From positions 203,005,644-203,069,643 of the forward strand of contig OY757011.1 in NCBI GenBank assembly GCA_963580285.1: a stretch of 64,000 nucleotides of DNA, read 5' to 3'. Every line of letters begins with the position of its first letter. Positions within the stretch are counted from its first letter, which is position 1. Shown here one piece after another: positions 54,560 through 63,546 of this stretch. A program made the position numbers and the translations under genes. The stretch comes from Lucinisca nassula (lineage: Eukaryota; Mollusca; Bivalvia; Lucinida; Lucinidae). The notes below the pieces were generated by a model, which was not told where the DNA came from, did no database searches, and was given only the letters and a program-made list of their open reading frames with translations.

Positions 54560-55302
54560 CTGTAAAGAAGAGAAAGCGAATGACGTTAATGCATGTGCTG
54601 GACATTTCTCTTACACAAGGCGATTTCTTATTGAATGTAAAATATATTATTGCATAAAAGCACACGTGTCTACTTGTCCTGCATAGTGACTACCAAACCT
54701 GTGTAAAACCACAAAATATAACCAAACCAGTGGTAACATCAGGCAATGATCAAGGACGACTGGTCATATGCGCACTACCTATGAAGAACGTCACACGATA
54801 TAACCTTACCACAGTATTATATTAATATTATCGAATATCTACGAATGGACCACCATCATACTATTAAGTTGTAAAACGTCTACCGTATATCATCCTAATA
54901 CGATCAATGTTTTTTTTTTTTTTTTTTTTACTTTTTGGGTTGGCTATAGTAGTTCCAATACAGAGCACCGATGTACGCTTTTAGAGCAGAAATAGTCTCC
55001 CAAACTAAATACTAATTTTTACATGTTATTAAAACCGAGACTCATAATATATATTTACAATGTACAATAAAAGTACGTCAATACTACAAAATCTGGGACT
55101 GTTCAATAGTGGTATTTTAAGACCACCTGTGGACAGTTCTAAGGCTGGTCTCTACCAAGAGGACACTGAGTATAGAAAACAAAGAAACAAAAATTGTAAT
55201 CTTTTAAAGATGTTTCAAAAAGAATCCCAACTTTAACAAATCTTAATAGCGGAATTTCTCTGCATGCTTCATTCATATATGTCATGGAGGATCTTACATG
55301 AG
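54560..55302. other. Intron upstream of PKG exon a
   Basis: A T21-type tract lies at 54908-54929. Apart from the MITE remnant at 55088, nothing was recognised. Confidence 0.4.
55088..55185. mobile_element. Decayed relative of the pogo-like MITE
   Basis: The segment 'ttcaatagtggtattttaag' followed by 'accacctgtggacagttct' and 'ggtctctaccaagaggacac' matches the hairpin arm of the 11395-11599 element with many changes. The termini are not intact. Confidence 0.5.
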
Positions 55303-55604
55303 TTTGTTTGTTTGATTTGTGGTTTAACGTCCCCGTCAACGCTGTAAAGGTCATTTTGGAGACGTTGCTTCCAATTTTGTGGGACTTTTACCCGACATTG
55401 AGATGAAATGACATCTCAGGCCCTGTTGCTCAATGAAACCGATAGGGTTTATTAGCATGGACGGTCCGCCTCGCACCACGGTTCCCGGACATGCTTAGAT
55501 CCACTAAGCGGTTTACCAGTACTAGTGTGCGGGCCGGATTCAGCTCTGCGTGGAAGCATCATGCAGCCCATATATTTCTTCAAGCCCCTATGAGCGGGGG
55601 CTTA
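55303..55604 (-). mobile_element. SINE-2, full length
   Basis: Antisense: tail 'tttgtttgatttgtggttta' at the left, head 'aagcccctatgagcgggggc' at the right; about 300 bp. Confidence 0.9.
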
Positions 55605-55994
55605 TTGCATTTATTAAACGAGATGAGGAAAACGGATAAATGTCAGGCTTTGCAGAGCATTGTTTCCCTTTTCCACGACGAGTTTAATAAATGTAATAAT
55701 ACATGAGCACGAAAGCAAGATTCTATTTATAATATGACATTCAAAACTAATTCCATTCATGATTGTTTTGCAAAAACGTCAATATTCCGCAATTAGTAAA
55801 CGCGATGTCGTTAAGGACGTAGTATATGTAACGTTACGGGGCGTATCTAACTAATTTGCATATTTAATCCACTAGTGGATTATCGAATTTATCACATGTC
55901 GTTATTACACTCTCAGACGCGACGTCATATGATACATTCGTTTAATCAATCGATTTAATAACTACGCTATGCTCAGCGCTGTTGTTTCCTAACA
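55605..55994. promoter_or_regulatory. Possible intronic regulatory patch (octamer, CRE-like, palindrome)
   Basis: Within 55845-55935 lie ATTTGCAT, the perfect palindrome AATCCACTAGTGGATT (55867-55882) and GACGTCATATG. The motifs alone do not show function; it could be remains of a foldback element. Confidence 0.25.
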
Positions 55995-56330
55995 TGGCAC
56001 ATTTAGAGTATCTTTACAAGAACTTGGCTCATTCAGACTATTTTAATACGAAGGCGGCTTGTTAGGATTATCTCAATAAGATGGTGACTCGTTCAGAAGG
56101 TATCACAATAAGAATGTGACTATTTCAGAGTATCTCAATAAGGGGGCTCATTCAAAGTGTCACAGTTAGGTGACTCGTTCAGAGCATGTAAATGGGGAAG
56201 TGACTCGTTCAGAGCATCTCTAAGATGAATCGTCCAGACTCTTTCAGAATATGTCAGAAGGTACCTCAATGAGAATATGAATAGTTCAGTGTGTCTAAAT
56301 TAGGTGACAGATTCAAAATAATGAAGGCAA
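55995..56330. repeat. About 30-bp minisatellite, part 1
   Basis: Degenerate units of the form 'gactcgttcagagtatctca' plus 'ataaga(a)ggt', repeated about ten times before RT-1 sequence begins. Confidence 0.8.
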
Positions 56331-56868
56331 CCAGGACTCGATATAATTAATTCACACCGCCTATCAGAGACATGAAATGGAAGGAAACACAAACATAAAA
56401 TAACTGGACCCTAATGGAAACATCAAAGCGGAAAGCCAAAGGACAGTTTTCCTACAAAATGGCCAATTGGCTATCCGCATAAAAAGATATAAGCGATATA
56501 CACATTCAAATACGAACCATAACAAAATAAACCGCGGCAGAAGAACGGCCTTGGAACGGTCAGTGAAAAGTATTTCACTTGTTTTTATGTTGTTTTTGTG
56601 TGTGTGGTGGGGGTGGGTGGTGGTTGAACGGCTGAAGTAGATTTTTACGCGGCCGCAATCCTCGCCCTCGCTTCCGATTAATGTGTTCAGTCCATATGAA
56701 GGCTTCCTAACTCTCCAGTGTAACAGTTACGAAAACACAAAAATCAAACAACCGCAGAGATGAAACAATGGTGAGCGCTCGACAGCATGAAATAACTGGA
56801 GCAAAAGAAACCCATCAGTTAGACTCTGATGGGCCCGACAAGAGGCAGAGCATCTGGTATCAATTATT
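56320..56868 (-). mobile_element. RT-1 copy
   Basis: 'atgaaggcaaccaggactcg' to 'gacaagaggcagagcatctg'; contains a G/T-rich expansion at 56590-56630. Confidence 0.83.
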
Positions 56869-56904
56869 ATAAAATACAATTAAAATCGAATTTTAAGTCT
56901 AAAA

Positions 56905-57740
56905 TAGAAGTGAAGGCAATGATCAGGAATCGATACAATTAACCCACTGCTCCCATCAGAGACACCAAAGGGAAAGAAACACATACATGAAACAACCGAC
57001 CCTTATGGAACATCAACAGCGGAAGCCAAAAGGACAGTTACTTTCCCACAAAATGGCCCACTGTCTAACCAAAACAAAAATATAAGTGATACAAACACTC
57101 GAAGACAAAAGAAAAACCATAACAAAAATAAACCGCGACAGAAGAACCGCCTTGGAACGGTCAGTGAAACGATTTCCACTGGGAATGGGGGTGGGGGGGC
57201 TTAAATCGATTTTACGTGGCCACAATCCTCGCCCTTACTTCCGTCGCGATTTGGACAAATAAGTTGTTCAGTCAGTATAAAGGCCTCCTAACACATCAGT
57301 GCAGCATCCCCGTGAACACAAAAAATCAAACAACCACATATGAGGATTGGACAGCAAGAAACCACTGAAATGCTGGAGCAAAAAAAAAAAAAAAAACACA
57401 GTTAGACTCCGATGGGCTCGACCATGGTAAAGTAAGCCTTTGCGCTGGAACCGTCATGGAATCTGAGGCTTGACCCACCGACGTGCAATTACAGAGGGAA
57501 GCAAAGTTATCAATCGTTATTGGGTTAACAACCAAGCATGCAGTCTGTCGTATAACATTTTGTTGTACCCAATCTTTTTATATCGAAGAATGATTTTACA
57601 AAATTGGGTACTGAAGTCACCGCAGGTACATATTTTTTATGAATTTATATACAAAGTCCAACATTGAATTTTGAAATTAAATCGGAAGGACGTCTATAAA
57701 AATTTGAAAAAGGTTTGCGTAGTTTATGATACCGAAAAAG
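56905..57740 (-). pseudogene. RT-1 copy with RT C-terminal remnant
   Basis: 3' terminus at 56907 ('tagaagtgaaggcaatgatc'). The RT remnant (57430-57740) includes ASDSMTVP and, further 5', the 'cgaagaatgattttacaaaa' segment. A deletion has removed about 50 bases near 57650, joining 'tatatacaaag' to 'tccaacattg'. An A18 tract sits at 57380. Confidence 0.85.
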
Positions 57741-58672
57741 GTATCCCAATAAGGTGACTCGTTCAGAGTATCTAAATTAGAAGGTGACCCGTTCAGAACA
57801 TCTTAATAAGATTAATCGTTCAGAGTATCTGGATTAGAAGGTGACTCGTTCAGAGTATTTTAATTAGAAGGTGACTCAGTCAGAATGATTATGTCAATAC
57901 GCTCTCGTTCAGAGTAGCTCAAATAGAAGGTGCTTAGTTCAGCGTGTCTAATTAAGAGGGCGATTAGAACCGAGTATCTCCATAGGAAGGTGACTCGTTC
58001 AGAATAATTCAATAATCGTTCAGAGTATTTCAGTTAGAAGATGACTCGTTCAGAGTTTCTCAATTAGAAAGTAACTCGTTCAGAGAATCTCAGTATGGTA
58101 ACTCGTTTAGAGCATCACAATAAATAAGTGACTCGTTCAGAATAATTCAATAATAAGGTGACTCATTTAAAGTCTTTTAGTTAGAAGCTGACTCGTTCAG
58201 AGTATCTCATTCAGAAAGTAACTCGTTCTGAGTATCTCAGTGTGGTAACTCGTTCAGAGCACCGCAGTACATAAGTGACTCGTTCAGAATAATTCAATAG
58301 TAAGGTGACTCATTTAAAGTAGTTCAGTTAGAAGATGACTCGTTCAGAGCATCTCATTCAGAAAGTAACTCGTTCAGAGTGTCTCAGTATGGTAAGTCGT
58401 TCAGAGCATCACAATAAATAAGTGACTCGTTCAGAATGCCTCAGTAAGGCGATAACTCGTTCAGAATTTCTCAATTACAATTGGAAGGTGACTCGTTCAC
58501 CGTAGCTCACTAAGAATATGGCTTTTTCAGAGTATCGCAATATGATGACTCGTTCAGGGTATCTCAATAAGAGGATGGCTCGTTCAGAGTATTTCAATTA
58601 GAAAGTGACATATTCAGAATATCTCAATTAGAAGGTTGCTCATTTAGAGTATCTCAATAACGGCGACTAAAA
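57741..58672. repeat. About 30-bp minisatellite, part 2
   Basis: About thirty units of 'aaggtgactcgttcagagta' plus 'tctcaattag'. A higher-order pattern of about 190 bp is visible: 'gtaactcgtttagagcatca' at 58090 and close relatives near 58250 and 58390. Confidence 0.85.
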
Positions 58673-58815
58673 TTTCTATCTCTTGGAAGTATATTCACAA
58701 CTAATCCATAGGCTATCATACACACGTTATCTCTGGTGAATCATTTAACGTCTGCCATCGACTGATAGTGTTGCATACCATCACGATTAATAATATGATA
58801 ACCTTTTTTTTTATT

Positions 58816-59028
58816 TAACCCTTCTCTTGCTGAATATTCAGTTTAGCCACACCCATTTCTGACTTTGAACCAATCAGATCACTTGATGTAATTTATTCCT
58901 ACAAATTCATAAACTGAATGCCAAACAATGTAGATCCTGATCAGATGGCTTCTTCAGAAGCCATATGATCTGGATCTACACTGTTTCCAAAGATAGGGGT
59001 TGTCGTGAACAGCAAGATAAGAGTTAAG
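58816..59028. mobile_element. TTAA MITE family P
   Basis: 'ttaacccttctcttgctgaa' left and 'acagcaagataagagttaa' right, with hairpin 'gatcagatggcttc/ttcagaagccatatgatc'. Confidence 0.83.
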
Positions 59029-59529
59029 ATGAAAATATGTATTGATAAAAGGATCAGTTACTGTCCTCTGTAAAGGGGCCGACAACTGCACGAACTATAG
59101 TCTGCACTGTCAAACCTGTTAGAACAACATTACCTTTATAACTTTGTATGTTTTAAAGGTTTGCTCATAACAATAAAACTTAAATGAGTCCAAAACCGAC
59201 TTCTACCCGTTTTCTCTTTTTCTCTGGAAGACGACACAAAATGGCCCAAAGGCATTGACGAGTCATTAAACCCCAACGCAGCCAATCAGTCGACCAAAAG
59301 CGTTATTGTGTCTATAGGAAGTTCCACAGCTACAAGTATCAACCAGAGAGGGGCTTTATCTTGAAACGGTTTGACCAATGAGGCGATTCGAATGAGCAGC
59401 GCCAAATACCTTTATTAAGAAGAAGACAATTTACCATTTTGCCATCTAATTTGGCACATTTATTAATCAGCCTGCCTAACGCCAGTTTGAATGGTCGATT
59501 CACTGAAGTTCGCCTGTATCCTGATTGGT
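59029..59529. other. No feature recognised
   Basis: No PKG-like exon or known repeat identified. Confidence 0.4.
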
Positions 59530-59810
59530 CATCACGAAAACACGCCTATATTGATCTGACCCCTTTGAACCACACTTTTATATAGTAAAACTGGAGTTTA
59601 CAGGGTAAAAATTATTTTTCTTATTTCTGCTCAAAAATATAGATTTTAGGTACTCTTTAGAACCGCCTCATTGAGGTGGTTCTAAAGAGTGCACACAATC
59701 TATATTTTGAGAAGAAATAATAAAGATATCATATTTAATAATCTTAAAATGTTCGATTTTTTCTGCGGTAAGGTTTACAATGTATTTGTATAGGTGGGTT
59801 TTCGTAATGA
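59530..59810. mobile_element. Foldback element A
   Basis: Ends 'catcacgaaaacacgcctat' and 'tataggtgggttttcgtaat'; central palindrome 'aggtactctttagaaccgcc' with complement 'ggtggttctaaagagtgca'. Confidence 0.85.
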
Positions 59811-60676
59811 CTGGTACGATGAGCCAGAATTAGATACTGGGCATAAGTTTAATATACTTTTTCAGGTCTGTCGAATAAGGCTTAATTCTTTTAGTGTATA
59901 TCAATCACATTGGTTAATGGCCTGTCCTCGACAGTCTACGAGTCCTCAGTGTTGAGTATAGGACCTATGTCAAGAGAAAACATATCTTCTGGGTTTGCAA
60001 CCAGGTGAGACACAAGCTGGTCTGCTCAACTAAATATACTAGCCAGGGTCTTTCGTAAGTTTTAGATACAAAACCTGGATTAACAACGAACTCTAAGGTG
60101 CTAATCAGACTGCGTGGATACACTTTCATTGTCCGCAATGGACAAAAGCCGAATTCTACATGACCTGGCCACCCTGATCCATTAAGATATAGTGACAATG
60201 TAATAACAGAAATGTAATGGGATATCCAAACAATCGGACATAATATGAGGCTCTGCAACAATTGGCTTCTTGCATATACATGTACACACTAGAAAAGGGC
60301 GAATGTCCTGTGTTCCGTGCCAAAATATTGTGGCAGTCTTAACAGACAGGGTCATGAATAAAGACAGGGTCATGAATTATTCCGCGTCGAAATTGGATCG
60401 GAATGAGTCTTGTAATAGGAACAACTCCAAAGAATGACATGCTTTCCTCTATGTTAATAATACATTTTATAGTTAAGCAAAACTCGTTCATTATAAGTAT
60501 ACATGTACATTTGATCTCCAATAACTGTCATTCCATTTGAAGTATCTGTTTGTGACGAGTCAGTTAACCTACTGCCTGAAGTAAACGTCAGTGTGTTCTG
60601 ACCTAGCAGAGAAAGAAATTGTAAGGACGTTCTACCATACATCACGACTGGTGTAAACTCATTTTTCAATCCTTAA
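59811..60676. other. No confident feature
   Basis: A 98-codon minus-strand frame (59965-60261) reads STLEFVVNPGFVSKTYERPW but matches nothing I recognise. A short duplication 'gacagggtcatgaat' occurs at 60345-60380. Confidence 0.3.
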
Positions 60677-60678
60677 TA

Positions 60679-60708
60679 CACTGCTCAAAATAATTAAAGG
60701 AACACTTA
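60679..60708 (+). repeat. Left terminal inverted repeat of the Tc1-like element
   Basis: Thirty bases that pair with 62276-62300, apart from an 'attaa' stretch missing on the right side. Confidence 0.88.
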
Positions 60709-60989
60709 TTTCTTTGAAAATTTCGGTATTTTGCTGCTTATTTTTTCGAAGAACTTTTACTTAATATCAAAGTATATTACTTCAAGTTTATACAGATAAT
60801 TCGACATGTGTCTACCTCTCATCATGGATAGCCTGCAAACCGATGAACCGGACAACACGTGTTTAGCCATAGTGTCAGCACATGTACCTGGTCACTTTGT
60901 CTCCAATTTAATGCTTGAAAATGCATGTTTTCGGAATTGTGATGATTCTTTTCTGTTTCTACGCATTATAAGTCACTGTTAGACACCAC

Positions 60990-62058
60990 TTGAACAGTAC
61001 TGAAACAGCCAGGGTTGTGCAAATGATCGAAGATGGACTCTCGCAACGTCAAGTGGCACGTTACCTTGGTGTGTCCCCCAGTGTTGTGAACAGACTTTGG
61101 GTTCGCTACCAGGAGACTGGTGATTACAGCAGAAGGCCGGGACAGGGTCGGCCGACATCTGCCGTTCAGGATCGTAATGTGCGGAATTTAGCTTTACGCA
61201 ATTCTCACTCAACAGCTAGAGGCCTACGCAACGACATCCAGCACGCAACAGGAGTCCGTCTGTCGGATCAGACAATTAGAAACAGGCTTCATGGTCATAA
61301 TTTACAAGCCAGACGCCCTGCCACAGGCCCGATTTTGACCGTAGCTCACCGCAGAGACAGAAGGACATTTGCCAAAAATCACGTCGGGTGGCAACTGGAT
61401 CAGTAGCGTTCAGTATTGTTTTCGGACGAGAGTAGATTTCATGTTTGCACTTGTGATAGACGTGTTCGTTTATGGAGACGTGATGGTTTACGATACATGG
61501 ACTGTAACATTGTCGAATACGACCAGTTCGGTGGTGGCTCAGTAATGCTCTGGGAAGGGATTCGTTACGACGGACGTACGGAGTTGTACAGGGTTGGCGA
61601 AGGAAGTTTGACGGCTTTGAGGTATAGGGATAATATCTTAGATCTCATAGTCAGGCCGTTTCTGGGTGCCGTATGTAACAATGCGGTTCTTGTGCAGGAT
61701 AATGCCAGACCTCACACTGCTTATGTGGTGAAGGACTACCTTGAACAAGAGTCTATAGAGATAATTGAATGGCCAGCCAGGTCACCGGACCTGAATTGTA
61801 TTGAACACATGTGGGACATTGTTTATCGACAGGTTTCGGGCAGCGCCAACCCTCCTGGAACTGTCCAAGAACTGGAAATCGCAGTTGTGCAGGCTTGGGC
61901 TATTGTACCCCAGCAACAGATTCAAACTTTTGTGCAAAGCATGCCAAATCGATGCAGAGAGTGTCTTGGTTTGGTTTTTGATTTACGACCTTTTCAAGAT
62001 TATTTCACTCATATCACGCCGACAGTTAATCAAAGGTTGGCCATACACATTATTAGCT
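60990..62058 (+). pseudogene. Tc1-like transposase, disabled
   Basis: Cut-and-paste transposases of this family bind their TIRs through N-terminal helix-turn-helix domains and cleave with a DDE catalytic triad. Counting from 60990: HTH at about 1-45 (QMIEDGLSQRQVARYLGVSP), a GQGRPT hinge near 52, TAG stop at codon 139 (61404-61406), catalytic Asp 146 (LFSDESRF), Asp 237 (VQDNARPH) and Glu 272 (SPDLNCIEHMWD). Thirty-four residues separate the last two, as in DD34E Tc1 proteins. No ATG precedes the HTH in frame (an upstream TAA at 60969), so the start codon seems lost. The native C-terminus GHTHY-stop (62040-62056) is displaced out of frame by the insertion at 61961-62041. Confidence 0.93.
61961..62041 (-). 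repeat. SINE-1-derived 81-bp insertion in the transposase
   Basis: These 81 bases are identical, in inverted orientation, to 63431-63511, the tail of the nearby SINE-1 copy plus a few flanking bases. Transposase codons resume directly after it (ggccatacacattattag). Confidence 0.9.
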
Positions 62059-62275
62059 TGATGAATTTGGAGAAAATTGTTGAAATTGAACAGGATTTAT
62101 GAAAATTTCAAAAGTGCCGAAAACAGTCATTATTCTGTTTTTCCAACATTTTAGGGACACATGTACAATGGTCATTTTCCAATGATGCTTACCAGATGAA
62201 GAGTGTAATAAACTATCATGAAATACCATAAAAAGTTTGTCTGTATCGCTTCCGTATTTATTTCTGCACAAAACG

Positions 62276-62300
62276 TAAGTGTTCCTTATTTTGAGCAGTG
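62276..62300 (-). repeat. Right terminal inverted repeat of the Tc1-like element
   Basis: The complement of the left end starts CACTGCTCAAAATAAGGAAC; five bases shorter than the left copy. Confidence 0.88.
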
Positions 62301-62348
62301 AATTTCCAGTAATCCATAAAACGTTGTTACCACGTGCCAGGAGGCTAT

Positions 62349-62656
62349 GTTTGTTTGTATTGAGGTTTGACGTCCCTGTCAACACTACTTAGGTCATTTT
62401 GGAGACGCTGCTTCCAAATTATTAATGGACTTTTACCCGGCATTGAGATGAAATGACATCTCAAGCCCTGTCGCCCAATGAAACCAATAGGGCTTATATG
62501 CCCTGGGCGGTCCACTTTGAGACTCGTACCACTTTGCTTACGCAGGCTTGGACCTCCTGAGCAGTTTACTAGTACTCATATGCGGCCGGTTTCAGCTATG
62601 AGTGGAAGCACCATGCAGCCCAATCTTTCTCCAAGCCCCGATGGGCGGGGGCCCGT
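62349..62656 (-). mobile_element. SINE-2, full length
   Basis: Tail 'tttgtttgtattgaggtttg' at the left, head 'aagccccgatgggcgggggc' at the right. Confidence 0.9.
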
Positions 62657-62903
62657 GCCAGGAGGTATACAGACTAAATTTGGGGTTGTTGTGTTGTTTT
62701 CTTTTTCGTGTTTTTACTCTGTTTTGGTATCATTGTTGGGCTGTGGATGGGCCATTCACACAGTTTAAAGATTGTCGTTTGCTTTAAAGAATATTAAGAG
62801 AAATAAGTCGACATTACGATAGGCAACTCACCCAACCAGTCGTTTGAAAAATACGTTTGGGTCTCTGGTCCACAAAGGTCTATTCATAATTTCATATTAG
62901 TAT

Positions 62904-63195
62904 TTGTTTGTTTGATTTGAGGTTTAACGTCCCCATCAACACTGTATAGGTCTTTTTGGAGACGTTGCTTCCAATTTTGTGGGACTTTTTCCGACATTGA
63001 GATGAAGTGACATCTCAAGCCCTGTCGCCCAATGAAATCAAAAGGGTTTATAAGCATGGACTCGCACCGCTTTACCTGGGCAAGCTCAGATCCTCTAAGC
63101 GGTTTACCAGTACTCGCGTGCGGTCGGCTTTAGCTCTGCGTGGAAGCATCATGCAGCCCGTTTTACTTCAAGCCCCAATGGGCGGGGGCCGTTCA
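62904..63195 (-). mobile_element. SINE-2, full length
   Basis: Tail 'tttgtttgatttgaggttta', head 'aagccccaatgggcgggggc'. 'tcatattagta' flanks both ends (62891 and 63193), a probable target duplication. Confidence 0.9.
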
Positions 63196-63287
63196 TATTA
63201 GTAAATGGTTTCTGTTATGAGTAGGTTCCCCTTTTCTGATGGGCCATTATTAAAGAAAGCCAGCAATTAGTTCAAAAGTTGTTTCAC

Positions 63288-63511
63288 ATGCTTCCGTGGC
63301 CTAGTGGGTAAGAGGGCTGGCTCTTTATCATTAGGTCTCTAGCGCTGCGGTTCGAGCCTGGCTTGGGTCATATGTGACACCCTAAGTTCTGCAACCGGTC
63401 AGGTGGTTTTCTCCCGGTACTCCGGTTTTCGCCAACCTTTGATTAACTGTCGGCGTGATATGAGTGAAATAATCTTGAAAAGGTCGTAAATCAAAAACCA
63501 AACCAAGACAC
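63288..63511 (+). mobile_element. SINE-1, tRNA-derived, full length
   Basis: Sense copy with A box TGGCCTAGTGGGTAAGAG and B box GCGGTTCGAGCCTGG, body 'ggtcatatgtgacaccctaa', tail 'aaaaggtcgtaaatcaaaaa'. The last bases run into an RT-1 scrap (gacaccaaa...). Confidence 0.9.
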
Positions 63512-63546
63512 CAAATGGAAAGAAATAAGAATGCAAAACAACATCA
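63506..63546 (-). mobile_element. RT-1 scrap between two SINE-1 copies
   Basis: 'agacaccaaatggaaagaaa' matches 'agacaccaaagggaaagaaa' of the family 3' region. Confidence 0.55.

Larger units (their letters stand above)
60679..62300 (+). mobile_element. Tc1-like (DD34E) DNA transposon
   Basis: A 1.62-kb element with inverted termini CACTGCTCAAAATAATTAAA..GGAACACTTA (60679-60708) and TAAGTGTTCCTTATTTTGAG..CAGTG (62276-62300). The left flank is TA (60677-60678); the right is AA, so the TA duplication is imperfect. It encodes one transposase with a single in-frame stop and an inserted SINE-derived segment near the 3' end. Confidence 0.92.

Noticed and set aside
59090..59175. Possible upstream PKG exon (reads TVQTIVRAVVG on the minus strand, with tcta-acag before it)
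   Set aside because: Only a loose likeness to the CNB-A 'RTATVKTL' region; a proper donor and the FGELA motif are missing.
59965..60261. 98-codon minus-strand frame as a host gene exon
   Set aside because: No recognised motif, and no acceptor/donor pair that continues the PKG frame.
61989..62102. Novel C-terminal domain of the transposase
   Set aside because: The extra residues are translated from the 81-bp SINE-derived insertion and then out-of-frame native sequence.
63290..63360. tRNA gene
   Set aside because: The same head occurs at 2995-3063 followed by the same non-tRNA body, so it is a SINE-1 head.
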